DNA of 64,000 nucleotides from contig NZ_QRJO01000011.1 in NCBI RefSeq assembly GCF_003471585.1, positions 5,275-69,274 on the forward strand, in the 5' to 3' direction. Under the pieces are notes generated by a model, which saw nothing but the letters and a program-made list of their open reading frames with translations, did not search any database and was not told the origin of the DNA. This document shows positions 18,587 through 27,304 of this stretch, one piece after another (the stretch's first letter is position 1; the number at the start of each line of letters is the position of its first letter). Made by a program: the position numbers and the translations under genes. The stretch comes from Collinsella sp. AM18-10 (GTDB taxonomy: Bacteria > Actinomycetota > Coriobacteriia > Coriobacteriales > Coriobacteriaceae).

Positions 18587-19729
18587 TTAGGAACGCTGCT
18601 GCGGCCTCCAGGAGCCCACATTGGCGTCGTACTGATTCAGCGCGCTGTTGCCGCCCTGTGCGATGGGCGCCAGGATCTCGCTTTGGTGGGAACTCATCGA
18701 CTCGCCATCGGGAATGGCCAGCGAGATATCCCAGCTCTGGCAGATCACGTCAACGCGCTCATACATCCACTCGGCAAGCTGCTTTAAGTGGGCGATGTCA
18801 TCCGCATAGACCGTATCGTCCTGTACTTTCAGGTTGTTAAGCTCATCTTGCGTCTTTTTGATCTGGTCGCGCAGGGCGTAGGCACCCTGCGACAGCTCCT
18901 GACGGGTGGACAGCGGCGTTCGGAGATAGCCGTTGTTAAAGGAATCGATGACCTCGCCGATCTGGTCCTCGTCAGCGTAGGACACGATGGTCTGATACAG
19001 ACCGTCGAGCCTGGTATAGAGCTGATCATCGGTGAGCACGGTTTCTTCCTGGACCACCTCGGCAGAATCGTCCTGCTTGGTATCGTCCTCAGTGGCCTCG
19101 CCCTTTTGGCGCGTGGGGAAGGTGGTCTGTGCAGCTTGGCCAAACTGGTCGTAGAAGCCGGGCATGACACCCATGGGATCGGTCGTCACGAACCAATAGG
19201 CACCGCCGCAAACGACGGCAAGGACCGCGATGACGCCGAGCGGCTTGGGGATATGACGCTTATGCTTGTGATAGGCGTCCTCGTCGGGGTGCACCTTGCG
19301 CTTGGGTTTTTGAGCATCGTCATGCAGGGAAACGGGCGTGGGAATATCGACCTTGGGGATACCGAAATCCTTATCGAAAGCCGGCAGCACGCAGGTCTCA
19401 TTGGGGTCGGCGGCGTCCGAAAGCACCGCAGCGGCAGAGGCCGGCGCATGCGGCACCTCGGTATCGATCTGCTCTTGCGTTAGGCGCGGAAAGCCCGCCG
19501 TGCGGCCCGCTGCCAGGTCGGATGCTGCCGCGTCCTCGGAGAGGATACCCGGAGCGGGGCGTCCACATTTGGGGCACGTACGATCATGCGGAGAAAGACG
19601 GGCACCGCAGCCCTCACAGAACACAAACTCGGTGTGCTCGGGACCATCGCCCGGACCCACATAGGCGTTGCAGTAGGGGCAGAACGAGGCGCCGTCCTCG
19701 ATAGTCTTAAGGCAATGCGGGCAGATCAC
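18587..19729 (-). CDS. zinc-ribbon membrane protein of unknown function
   Basis: About 380 residues. Two Cys4 zinc ribbons open the protein: CPHC...CPYC at the extreme N-terminus and CEGCGARL...CPKCG around residues 40-60. A linker, one membrane helix near residue 175 (LGVIAVLAVVCGGAYWFV) and a helical extracytoplasmic domain with heptad-like sequence (YALRDQIKKTQDELNNLK) follow. I choose GTG 19727-19729 because AAGAGG lies five bases before it and family proteins begin with the first CxxC; a longer TTG start has no ribosome site. Probably an envelope-associated sensor or scaffold, but the function is not recognisable. Confidence 0.72.
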   Translation of the reverse strand: MICPHCLKTIEDGASFCPYCNAYVGPGDGPEHTEFVFCEGCGARLSPHDRTCPKCGRPAPGILSEDAAASDLAAGRTAGFPRLTQEQIDTEVPHAPASAAAVLSDAADPNETCVLPAFDKDFGIPKVDIPTPVSLHDDAQKPKRKVHPDEDAYHKHKRHIPKPLGVIAVLAVVCGGAYWFVTTDPMGVMPGFYDQFGQAAQTTFPTRQKGEATEDDTKQDDSAEVVQEETVLTDDQLYTRLDGLYQTIVSYADEDQIGEVIDSFNNGYLRTPLSTRQELSQGAYALRDQIKKTQDELNNLKVQDDTVYADDIAHLKQLAEWMYERVDVICQSWDISLAIPDGESMSSHQSEILAPIAQGGNSALNQYDANVGSWRPQQRS

Positions 19730-19832
19730 GGCATCCTCTTTTCGAAGCAATTCAAACAATCGAGGTTAGAGCATAACATCGCCACGGCCCCACAGGAGCA
19801 AGGCACCAATTCAACATCGCCAGGGCGCGTAG

Positions 19833-22562
19833 CTACTTCTTCTTTTTGCTTGGCATCGAAACTTTGATGCCTTGGGCGGACTTGGTTACGCGGGAGCGCT
19901 TGGCGCCCGTGGGCTTCTTTTTCTTGGGCTGGGCCTGGGCCACGCCCTCGAGTGCGCGGGCCTCGGCCTCACGAACGGTGCGAGCTTCGCGGCGCTGCGC
20001 CATGTCGGCGGCGACGCGCTTGGCAAAACGCTCCGCCGTCGAACCCGTCGAGCTCACCTTGCCGCCACCGCGACCCAGGCGGACGCGAACACCGCGGCCA
20101 AAACCAGTTGCGGCATGACGACGACGCGGCTTGAGCGAATCCATCATCGTGGCGAGCTTAAAAAACACCGAGCAGGTAAAGACCACGACGGCAGCCAAGA
20201 TAACCATCTGGCCCATTGTCAGGTTGGCAATAGACAGCAGCTCCGGGAATCCGATAACGCCCACCAGGATGCCGGCGACTACAAACACAAAGAGCACCAC
20301 ACGTAAGGGCGTGAGAGGCTGCGAGATGCGCCAGATCAGGCTGACGCTCGCCGCGCACGACGTAAGCAGGCACATCGTAGACAGCGTGAGCTGGCTAAAG
20401 CCAAACACCCGCGCCACAAAGATATCGAGCGCTGCAGCCAAAATGACCGCAATCGACGCCGGCAGTGCCCGCTTGAGCACGTTCGTCAGGAACGATCCCT
20501 TCACGCGAGCATTGTTGGGCTCCAGGCCCAACACAAAGCCCGGCGCGCCAATACAGAAGAAGTTAATGAGCGTCATCTGGATGGGCTCGAAGGGGTACGG
20601 CGGCAGCGCGATGCACAGCGCCGCCAAGCCCATCGAGAACAGCGTTTTGGTCAGGAACAGCGCCGCGGAGCGCTGCAGGTTGTTGATGGAGCGACGGCCC
20701 TCGGCCACCACGGCGGGCATCGAGGCAAAGTCGTTGTCGACGAGTACGATCTCGGCCACGTTACGCGCGGCGTCGGAGCCAGCCGCCATGGCGACGGAGC
20801 AGTCAGCCTCCTTGAGCGCTAGCACATCGTTAACGCCGTCGCCCGTCATGGCCACGGTGTGCTCGCGGCGCTTGAGTGCCTGCACGAGCTCGCGCTTCTG
20901 CTGCGGGGTCACACGACCAAAGACATGGTAGCGGTCCACTGCGGCATCGAGCTTGGCCGGCGTATCGAGCGTCGTGGCGTCCACATAAGCGTCAGCCCCC
21001 GGCACGCCCACCACGCGCGCAATCGACGACACCGTACGCGGGTCGTCGCCACTGATCACGTTGAGGGTCACGCCCTGCTCGTTAAAGTACCCGATGGTCT
21101 CGGTGGCCGAGGTGCGGATCTCGTCGCGAATGGTCACAAAGCCCACGGGCTCGGCCTCGCCCACCATATCGCCATCGGGCGTAAAGCCGTCCACGCAGGC
21201 CACCACAAGCACGCGGCAGGTGTCGGCAAGTTCGGCCACGCGGTTCTCGACCTGCGAAAAGGCGCGCTCTGAAAGCACAAATTGCGCCGCGCCCATCACA
21301 TAGGAGCCCTGCGCAAACGAGGCACCGCTCCACTTTTTGGACGACGAGAACGGAATGACCGACAGCGGCTCAGACACCTCGACCGGGCGGTCGGCGTAGT
21401 AGTTGAGCAGCGCCTGGCAGGTCTCGTTGGCATCGGCCGAGGTCGCACGTGCGACGTTAGCCAGAGCAAAATCGAGCACCGTGGTATCGACGGGAACGGC
21501 GGCGTCGCCCTCCCCCGCACCCATACCCTCGACCGGCAGCGGATAGGTACCCTCGACCTCCATGCGGCCCGACGTGATGGTGCCCGTCTTGTCCAGGCAC
21601 AGCACGTCGACGCGCGCGAGCGTCTCAATGCAGTAGAGCTGCTGCGCGAGTACCTTGCGGCGGGCCAGGCGCACCGTGGCGATGGCGAGCACCGACGAGG
21701 TCAGCAGCACCAGGCCTTGCGGGATCATGCCCAGCAGCGCGCCCACCGTGGACAGCAGCGCCGACGAAGGCACATGACCAGCCAACAGCTCGGAGAAGCA
21801 CCACGAAAGCGCGCTATTGCCTGGGGTTCCCGCGGCATCCCACAGCTCGCTCACGCTCGAGGCAAACAACGCCAAACCGAGCGGGATCATGATGATGCTC
21901 GCAAAGCGCACGATGGCGTTAAGCGCGTTCATGATCTCGGAATTGACCTTTTTGACGTACTTGGCCTCGTTATTAATTTTGGCCACGTAGTTGTCGGCGC
22001 CGACATGGATCACGCGGGCGCGCAGCAGACCCGAGTCGATAAAGCTGCCGCTCATGAGCTCGGAACCGGGCTGTTTCTTAATAAGATCGCTCTCGCCCGT
22101 CAGCAGGCTCTCGTTCACGAGCGCCTCGCCCGAAACCACCACGGCGTCAGCGGGGATCTGGTCGCCGCGCCCCAGGCGGATGATGTCGTCGAGCACGATC
22201 TGGTCCAGGTCGAGCTCCACCTCGGAGCCGTCGCGCACCGCGATGGCCTTCTTGGAGGTCAGCAGCGTGAGCTTATCGACCATCTTTTTGGAACGCATGG
22301 ACTGAATGACGCCAATAGCGGTATTGAGGAACACCACGAACAGGAACGTCAGATTCTTAAACGAACCGGTCAAAATGACCAGGAACGCCAAGATCACGTT
22401 GATCAAATTGAACAGCGTGCAGAGGTTCTCGATGATGAGCTCCTTGACCGACTTGGTCTTGAGCTCCATGTTGCGGTTGATCTTACCGGCGGCGATGCGC
22501 TCCTCGACCTCGGCGGTCGAGAGTCCGCGCTCGATATCCGTTGCTGCCATACCACGTCCCAT
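19833..22562 (-). CDS. P-type cation-transporting ATPase (CtpE/CaxP-like)
   Basis: About 909 residues. P-ATPase landmarks: TGES in the actuator domain (SLLTGESD), DKTGT phosphorylation site (LCLDKTGTITSGR), and TGDGVND in the hinge. The M4 motif IPQGLVLLTS resembles the IPEGLVLL of mycobacterial CtpE and pneumococcal CaxP, which export calcium, so Ca2+ is the best guess for the ion (inference). The C-terminus is a long Lys/Arg-rich cytoplasmic tail. The start is uncertain: ATG 22560-22562 or 22548-22550, both with weak ribosome sites. It begins only about 20 bases after the tRNA-Arg terminator. Confidence 0.85.
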   Translation of the reverse strand: MGRGMAATDIERGLSTAEVEERIAAGKINRNMELKTKSVKELIIENLCTLFNLINVILAFLVILTGSFKNLTFLFVVFLNTAIGVIQSMRSKKMVDKLTLLTSKKAIAVRDGSEVELDLDQIVLDDIIRLGRGDQIPADAVVVSGEALVNESLLTGESDLIKKQPGSELMSGSFIDSGLLRARVIHVGADNYVAKINNEAKYVKKVNSEIMNALNAIVRFASIIMIPLGLALFASSVSELWDAAGTPGNSALSWCFSELLAGHVPSSALLSTVGALLGMIPQGLVLLTSSVLAIATVRLARRKVLAQQLYCIETLARVDVLCLDKTGTITSGRMEVEGTYPLPVEGMGAGEGDAAVPVDTTVLDFALANVARATSADANETCQALLNYYADRPVEVSEPLSVIPFSSSKKWSGASFAQGSYVMGAAQFVLSERAFSQVENRVAELADTCRVLVVACVDGFTPDGDMVGEAEPVGFVTIRDEIRTSATETIGYFNEQGVTLNVISGDDPRTVSSIARVVGVPGADAYVDATTLDTPAKLDAAVDRYHVFGRVTPQQKRELVQALKRREHTVAMTGDGVNDVLALKEADCSVAMAAGSDAARNVAEIVLVDNDFASMPAVVAEGRRSINNLQRSAALFLTKTLFSMGLAALCIALPPYPFEPIQMTLINFFCIGAPGFVLGLEPNNARVKGSFLTNVLKRALPASIAVILAAALDIFVARVFGFSQLTLSTMCLLTSCAASVSLIWRISQPLTPLRVVLFVFVVAGILVGVIGFPELLSIANLTMGQMVILAAVVVFTCSVFFKLATMMDSLKPRRRHAATGFGRGVRVRLGRGGGKVSSTGSTAERFAKRVAADMAQRREARTVREAEARALEGVAQAQPKKKKPTGAKRSRVTKSAQGIKVSMPSKKKK

Positions 22563-22584
22563 CACGTCGCGTCGGTATAAGAAA

Positions 22585-22614
22585 ACCGCCCGGACCATGC
22601 GAGGTTCGGACGGT
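22585..22614 (-). terminator. terminator of tRNA-Arg(CCG)
   Basis: On the minus strand ACCGTCCGAACC pairs with GGTCCGGGCGGT (G-U pairs included) and is followed by TTTTCTT, eleven bases after the tRNA 3' end. Confidence 0.75.
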
Positions 22615-22625
22615 CTCACGTTCGA

Positions 22626-22702
22626 TGGTGCCCCATGTTGGATTCGAACCAACGGCCTTCTGCTCCGGAGGCAGACGCTCTAATCCCCTGAGCTAATAGG
22701 GC
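22626..22702 (-). tRNA. tRNA-Arg (anticodon CCG)
   Basis: A complete 77-base cloverleaf including encoded CCA. The acceptor arms GCCCTAT and ATGGGGC pair; D-arm AGCTCAGGGG, anticodon loop CTCCGGA giving CCG, and T-arm GGTTCGAATCC are all present. Confidence 0.95.
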
Positions 22703-22833
22703 CAACGCTTGGCATTATACCCAAGTGCACCACGGGCTATCAAAATAAAAGAAAAAGCTTTGCAATTCCGAGGAAGACGCGGCTCAACGGCCCACTTTAG
22801 AAGGCAAAAGCGAGTCAGATAGTATAAACTCTC

Positions 22834-22896
22834 ATGCACCATATGTACACGGCTCGCGATGCGGGCCGTTTTTGCAAGGGTTATCCATCGAGGTGA
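22834..22896 (+). CDS. possible 20-codon leader peptide upstream of aroF
   Basis: An open frame starting ATG CAC CAT ATG TAC and ending TGA just before the aroF ribosome site encodes MHHMYTARDAGRFCKGYPSR. It runs through the leader hairpin at 22850-22873 and contains two Tyr codons and one Phe codon. No strong Shine-Dalgarno precedes it. It could be a regulatory leader peptide or chance. Confidence 0.25.
   Translation: MHHMYTARDAGRFCKGYPSR
22850..22873 (+). terminator. terminator-like hairpin in the aroF leader (possible attenuator)
   Basis: CGGCTCGC and GCGGGCCG pair (one G-U) around a GAT loop and are followed directly by TTTTT. It stands 34 bases before aroF, facing the same way, after a TATAAA-like sequence at about 22822-22828. 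This arrangement would stop transcription before the aromatic cluster unless relieved. Confidence 0.6.
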
Positions 22897-22906
22897 GAGG
22901 CACACC

Positions 22907-23929
22907 ATGATTGCAATTTTAAAAGAGAGCGCCAGCGACGAGGCCGTCAGCCATATCGTCAGCTGGATTGAGAAAAAGGGCCTGAAGACCGACGTCTCGC
23001 GCGGCGAGAACGAGACGATCATCGGCCTGGTGGGCGATACGACCAAGATCGACCCATTCCTGCTCGAGTCCATGGACGTCGTCGAGCGCGTGCAGCGCGT
23101 CTCCGAGCCGTTCAAGCGCGCCAACCGCAAGTTCCACCCCGAGGACTCCGTCATCGACTGCGGCCACGGCGTACATGTAGGCGGCGATCAGTTCCAGGTC
23201 ATCGCCGGCCCGTGCTCCGTCGAGGGCGAGAACCTCATCCGCATCGCCCGCCGCGTGAAGGCCGCCGGTGCCACGATGCTGCGCGGCGGTGCCTACAAGC
23301 CCCGCACTTCCCCGTACGCCTACCAGGGCATGGGCCCCGCCGGTCTGGACCTGCTGTGCGAGGCGTCTGCCGAGCTCGACATGCCGATCGTCACCGAGAT
23401 CATGGACCCGCGCGACGTGCAGGTCTTCCTGGACAAGAAGATCGACGTCATGCAGATCGGCGCCCGCAACGCCCAGAACTTCCCTCTGCTCAAAGAGGTC
23501 GGCAAGACCAAGACTCCGATCTTGCTTAAGCGCGGCATGTCCGGCACGATCGATGAGCTGCTCATGGCCGCCGAGTACATCATGAGCGAGGGCAACGACA
23601 ACGTCATCCTGTGCGAGCGCGGCATCCGCACCTTCGAGACCCGCACCCGCAACACCTTCGACCTCAATGCCGTGCCGGTGCTGCACCACCTGTCGCACCT
23701 GCCCGTCGTCGCCGACCCCAGCCACGCCACCGGCTACACCCGCTACGTTGAGCCCATGGCGCTCGCCGCGACCGCCTGCGGTGCCAACGGCCTAGAGATC
23801 GAGGTCCACGACGAGCCCAGCCGCGCATGGTCCGACGGCGCTCAGGCCCTCACCCCCGATCAGTTCGACGACACCATGCGCCGCATCCGAGCCATTCGCG
23901 AGGTTGTCTGCCATGAGACCATGGAGTAG
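22907..23929 (+). CDS. aroF: 3-deoxy-D-arabino-heptulosonate 7-phosphate synthase (type I-beta)
   Basis: A 340-residue enzyme condensing phosphoenolpyruvate and erythrose-4-phosphate, the first shikimate step. Residues 1-70 are a ferredoxin-like regulatory domain (MIAILKESASDEAVSHIV) of the kind that binds Tyr or Phe in the Thermotoga enzyme. The barrel has VIAGPCSVEGE, LRGGAYKPRTSPYAYQG, a QIGARNAQNF segment and VVADPSHATGY. The ATG at 22907 follows AGAGG. It begins the eight-gene aromatic cluster. Confidence 0.95.
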   Translation: MIAILKESASDEAVSHIVSWIEKKGLKTDVSRGENETIIGLVGDTTKIDPFLLESMDVVERVQRVSEPFKRANRKFHPEDSVIDCGHGVHVGGDQFQVIAGPCSVEGENLIRIARRVKAAGATMLRGGAYKPRTSPYAYQGMGPAGLDLLCEASAELDMPIVTEIMDPRDVQVFLDKKIDVMQIGARNAQNFPLLKEVGKTKTPILLKRGMSGTIDELLMAAEYIMSEGNDNVILCERGIRTFETRTRNTFDLNAVPVLHHLSHLPVVADPSHATGYTRYVEPMALAATACGANGLEIEVHDEPSRAWSDGAQALTPDQFDDTMRRIRAIREVVCHETME

Positions 23930-23932
23930 CCC

Positions 23933-24847
23933 ATGGGTACAGTGAGAAACGCGCGCGTTAACCAGGGCGGCCCCAAGTGCGCCGGCATCGTCGGCCTGGG
24001 CCTCATCGGCGGCAGCTTTGCCCGCGGCTATGCGCAGGCGGGCGTCCGCGTGCTGGCCTGGGACCCCGATGACGATGTCATGACGGCCGCCAGCATGGGC
24101 ACTGTCGCCGGAGAGCTTAACGACAAGACGCTCGGCGAATGCGACATCATCGTCCTTGCCTGCTATCCCGAGGCATGCATCGAGTGGCTCGAGGCGCACG
24201 CCCAGGCGCTCGCCGACGCCACCGACACCGAGGCCATCATGGGCCCCGTGGTGATCGACACGGTGGGCGTCAAGGGCATCGTGTGCGAGCGCGCCTTTGA
24301 GCTAGCCCGCGAGCACGGCTTTTACTTTGTGGGCGCGCACCCCATGGCGGGCACGCAGTACTCGGGCTATGCGCACTCCCGCGCCGACCTGTTCCAGGGC
24401 GCCCCGCTCGTGCTCGTACCGCCCGCGGTGGACGATGCGCTCAAACTGGAGCTTTTGGGCCAGGTGCGCGAGATGGTACGCCCCTTGGGCTTTGGCAAGT
24501 TCAGCGTGACCAGCGCCGCCGAGCACGACCGCGTCATCGCCTTTACGAGCCAGCTCGCGCACGTCGTTTCCAACGCCTATGTTAAGAGCCCGACCGCTCA
24601 GGTCCACCACGGCTTTTCGGCCGGCAGCTACCGCGATCTCACCCGCGTGGCGCACCTCAACCCGCAAATGTGGTCCGAGCTCATGATCGACGACGCCGAC
24701 GCGCTCGCCTTTGAGATCGACCATCTGATCGAATCGCTTGGCGCCTACAGCCGTGCGCTCAAGGACCGCGACCAGCGCTATCTGGAGAATCTCCTTGCCG
24801 AGGGCGACCGCATTAAGCGCGCACTCGACGACGAGGCCTCCCACTAG
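23933..24847 (+). CDS. tyrA: prephenate dehydrogenase
   Basis: A 304-residue NAD(P)-dependent enzyme making 4-hydroxyphenylpyruvate from prephenate, the tyrosine branch. The Rossmann motif is GLGLIGGSFARGYAQAG (about 22-38). The catalytic-region GAHPMAGTQYSGYAHSRADLFQGAPLVLVP is canonical, and the C-terminal helical domain includes HAQVHHGFSAGSYRDLTRVA-like sequence. No ACT domain is attached. It starts three bases after aroF, with AGTAG/GGAG in the aroF end as ribosome site. It could also accept arogenate, which sequence alone does not tell. Confidence 0.92.
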   Translation: MGTVRNARVNQGGPKCAGIVGLGLIGGSFARGYAQAGVRVLAWDPDDDVMTAASMGTVAGELNDKTLGECDIIVLACYPEACIEWLEAHAQALADATDTEAIMGPVVIDTVGVKGIVCERAFELAREHGFYFVGAHPMAGTQYSGYAHSRADLFQGAPLVLVPPAVDDALKLELLGQVREMVRPLGFGKFSVTSAAEHDRVIAFTSQLAHVVSNAYVKSPTAQVHHGFSAGSYRDLTRVAHLNPQMWSELMIDDADALAFEIDHLIESLGAYSRALKDRDQRYLENLLAEGDRIKRALDDEASH

Positions 24848-24883
24848 ACAACCCATCACGCCAGGTCGAAAGGACCGAAGCTT

Positions 24884-25990
24884 ATGGCGATTACCATCGA
24901 TATCGACACTGCACGCCCCTACCAGGTGCATGTTGGCACGTTTTTGCTGGAGCAGGCGGGACCGCTCGTGCGTGCCACCGCCGGCGGCACCAAGGCCGTC
25001 ATCGTGACGGACACCAACGTGGGCCCGCTCTACCAGATGCCCGTTAAGCAGAGCCTGGAGGCGTCAGGCTACGAGGTGAGCATCTGCACCTTCGAGGCCG
25101 GCGAGGCCCATAAGCGCGCCGAAACCTATGTTGCCATTTTGGAGTTTGTGGCCGAGCACGAGCTTTCGCGCTCCGACGTGATCGTGGCACTCGGCGGCGG
25201 CGTCGTGGGCGACGTGGCGGGCTTTGTGGCCGCCACCTACATGCGCGGCTGCAAGTTTGTGCAGATCCCAACGAGCCTGCTCGCCATGGTGGATTCGTCG
25301 GTGGGAGGCAAGACCGCCATCGATCTGGCTGCCGGCAAGAACTTGGCCGGCGCCTTTTGGCAGCCGAGCGTGGTTATCGCCGACGTGGGGTGTCTGGCCA
25401 CACTCACGCCCGAGCAGTTCGCCGACGGCTGCGGCGAGGTCGTCAAGCACGCCGTGATCGCCGACCCGGAGCTTTTCGCCGAGCTGGAGAAGACCCCGCT
25501 CACGCTGGAGCTGCTCAACCGCGATGTGGCCCGCGTAGCACTCATCATCGCCCGCAACATCGACATCAAGCGCGCCGTGGTCGTCGCCGACGAGCGCGAA
25601 ACCAACCAGCGCAAGCTCCTCAATTTTGGACACAGCGCCGGGCACGCCGTCGAGGCCTGCGAGCACTTTGAGCTCGGACACGGCAACTGCGTTTCAATCG
25701 GCATGGGCATCATCACGCGCGCCGCGGCCCTGCACGGCACTTGCGATGCTGCACTGCCCGATCGTATTGAGGAACTCTGCGCCCGCCATGGCCTCAAGAC
25801 CCGCTGCGACCTAGATGCCGATACCGTCTTTGCCGAGGCGCTCCACGACAAGAAGCGCGCGGGTGACACCATCGATCTAGTGATTCCGCACGGCATTGGC
25901 CGCTGCAGCATCGACCGCACACCGCTTTCCACTTTCCACGAACTCATTGCCGAGGGCCTCGGCCAGAAGGGAGACGCATCCGCATGCTAG
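24884..25990 (+). CDS. aroB: 3-dehydroquinate synthase
   Basis: A 368-residue NAD- and metal-dependent cyclase, the second shikimate step. It shows ALGGGVVGDVAGFVAATYMRG, PTSLLAMVDSSVGGKTAIDL, ADGCGEVVKHAVI and the metal-site NFGHSAGHAVE. Length is normal. AAAGGA stands nine bases before the ATG. The 3' end overlaps aroA by seven bases (ATGCTAG), indicating translational coupling. Confidence 0.96.
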   Translation: MAITIDIDTARPYQVHVGTFLLEQAGPLVRATAGGTKAVIVTDTNVGPLYQMPVKQSLEASGYEVSICTFEAGEAHKRAETYVAILEFVAEHELSRSDVIVALGGGVVGDVAGFVAATYMRGCKFVQIPTSLLAMVDSSVGGKTAIDLAAGKNLAGAFWQPSVVIADVGCLATLTPEQFADGCGEVVKHAVIADPELFAELEKTPLTLELLNRDVARVALIIARNIDIKRAVVVADERETNQRKLLNFGHSAGHAVEACEHFELGHGNCVSIGMGIITRAAALHGTCDAALPDRIEELCARHGLKTRCDLDADTVFAEALHDKKRAGDTIDLVIPHGIGRCSIDRTPLSTFHELIAEGLGQKGDASAC

Positions 25991-27303
25991 CCCGCATCAC
26001 CCCGTCCCCGCTCAAGGGCACCGTTCCCGCCATCGCGTCCAAGTCGATGGCGCATCGCCTGATCATCTGCGCTGCGCTTGCCAACGGCGAGACACACGTC
26101 ACCTGCAACACCACCTGCGCCGACATCGAGGCTACGGTGCGCTGCCTTACGGCCCTGGGTGCTCGCATCGAGACCGTCGAGGACGGCTTCCAGGTCCACC
26201 CCACCATGAAGAGTGTTGAGTTTGGCCTGCTCAAGGCCCTTGCCGGCAGCACGCTTGACTGCGATGAAAGTGGATCCACGCTCCGCTTTATGTTGCCCGT
26301 CGCCTGCGCGCTGGGCGCAGAAGCAACTTTTGTGGGTCAGGGGCGCTTGGGCGCCCGCCCGCTCTCCCCGCTCTCGAACGAGATCATCGCCGCCGGCTGC
26401 GACCTACAGGGTCTGGGCGGTTTTCCGCTCAAGACGAGCGGCCGCATGCGCCCGGGCACCTTTGTGCTTCCGGGCAACGTGAGCTCGCAGTACATCTCGG
26501 GCCTGCTGCTGGCAGCCCCGCTGCTGGCCCAGCCCTCCTGCGTGCAGGTAACCGGCCTCATCGAGAGCCGCCCCTACATCAACCTGACGATACAGGCCAT
26601 GAAGGCCTTTGGCGTCGAGGTCAACGTCGAGCGCATTCCGGCCAAGGACGGCCAGCCCGAGGTCACGAACTTCCGCGTGAGCAGTGGCTCGTACCGCACG
26701 CCCGGCAGCGTGGCCGTCGAGGGCGACTGGTCCAACGCCGCCTTTTGGCTGTGCGCCGGCGCCATCGGTACCGACCCAATCACCGTCGAGGGCGTGTCGC
26801 TAAGCTCCGCACAGGGCGACCGTAACGTGCTTGCCGCGCTTTCGCGCTTTGGCGCCCGCATCGTGCGCTCCACCAACGCCGCCACCGTGCAGTCCGACAA
26901 GCTCGCCGGCTTTGAGATGAGCGCCCACGACATTCCGGACCTGGTGCCCGTCATCTCGGCCGTGGCCTCGCTGGCACAGGGCCGCACCTTTATCCGCGAT
27001 TGTGCCCGTCTGCGCATCAAGGAATCCGACCGCTTGGTCACCACCACCCGCGAGCTCACCGCGCTGGGCGCGCAGGTGCGCATTGCCGGCGACGACCTCA
27101 TCATCAAGGGCGTCGACGCCTTTACCGGCGGCGAGGTCGATTCGCACAACGACCATCGCATCGCCATGATGGCCGCTATCGCCGCGAGCCGCGCCACCGG
27201 CGAGGTCGTGATCCACGGTGCCGAGGCCGTCAACAAGTCCTATCCCGATTTCTTCGACCACTACCGCCTGCTGGGCGGCAAGGTCACACTCGAGGAGGAA
27301 TAG
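25984..27303 (+). CDS. aroA: 3-phosphoshikimate 1-carboxyvinyltransferase (EPSP synthase)
   Basis: A 439-residue enzyme transferring enolpyruvyl from PEP to shikimate-3-phosphate. PEP/S3P-binding KSMAHRLIICAALANG, DCDESGSTLRFMLPVA, GQGRLGARPLSPL, SSQYISGLLLA and the C-terminal IKESDRLVTTTREL and DSHNDHRIAMM motifs are visible. The residue before the Arg in the LGxRP site (LGARP) reads Ala, the usual glyphosate-sensitive form by family knowledge. It overlaps aroB and is one base from the aroC start. Confidence 0.96.
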   Translation: MLARITPSPLKGTVPAIASKSMAHRLIICAALANGETHVTCNTTCADIEATVRCLTALGARIETVEDGFQVHPTMKSVEFGLLKALAGSTLDCDESGSTLRFMLPVACALGAEATFVGQGRLGARPLSPLSNEIIAAGCDLQGLGGFPLKTSGRMRPGTFVLPGNVSSQYISGLLLAAPLLAQPSCVQVTGLIESRPYINLTIQAMKAFGVEVNVERIPAKDGQPEVTNFRVSSGSYRTPGSVAVEGDWSNAAFWLCAGAIGTDPITVEGVSLSSAQGDRNVLAALSRFGARIVRSTNAATVQSDKLAGFEMSAHDIPDLVPVISAVASLAQGRTFIRDCARLRIKESDRLVTTTRELTALGAQVRIAGDDLIIKGVDAFTGGEVDSHNDHRIAMMAAIAASRATGEVVIHGAEAVNKSYPDFFDHYRLLGGKVTLEEE

Positions 27304-27304
27304 C

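Noticed and set aside
22563..22652. N-terminal extension of the P-type ATPase through the tRNA-Arg gene
   Set aside because: It would translate part of a tRNA and its terminator; the conserved protein begins near 22550-22562.
22703..22906. T-box riboswitch upstream of aroF
   Set aside because: The leader is short and I see no T-box consensus (TGGNACCGCG-like) or specifier loop before the hairpin.
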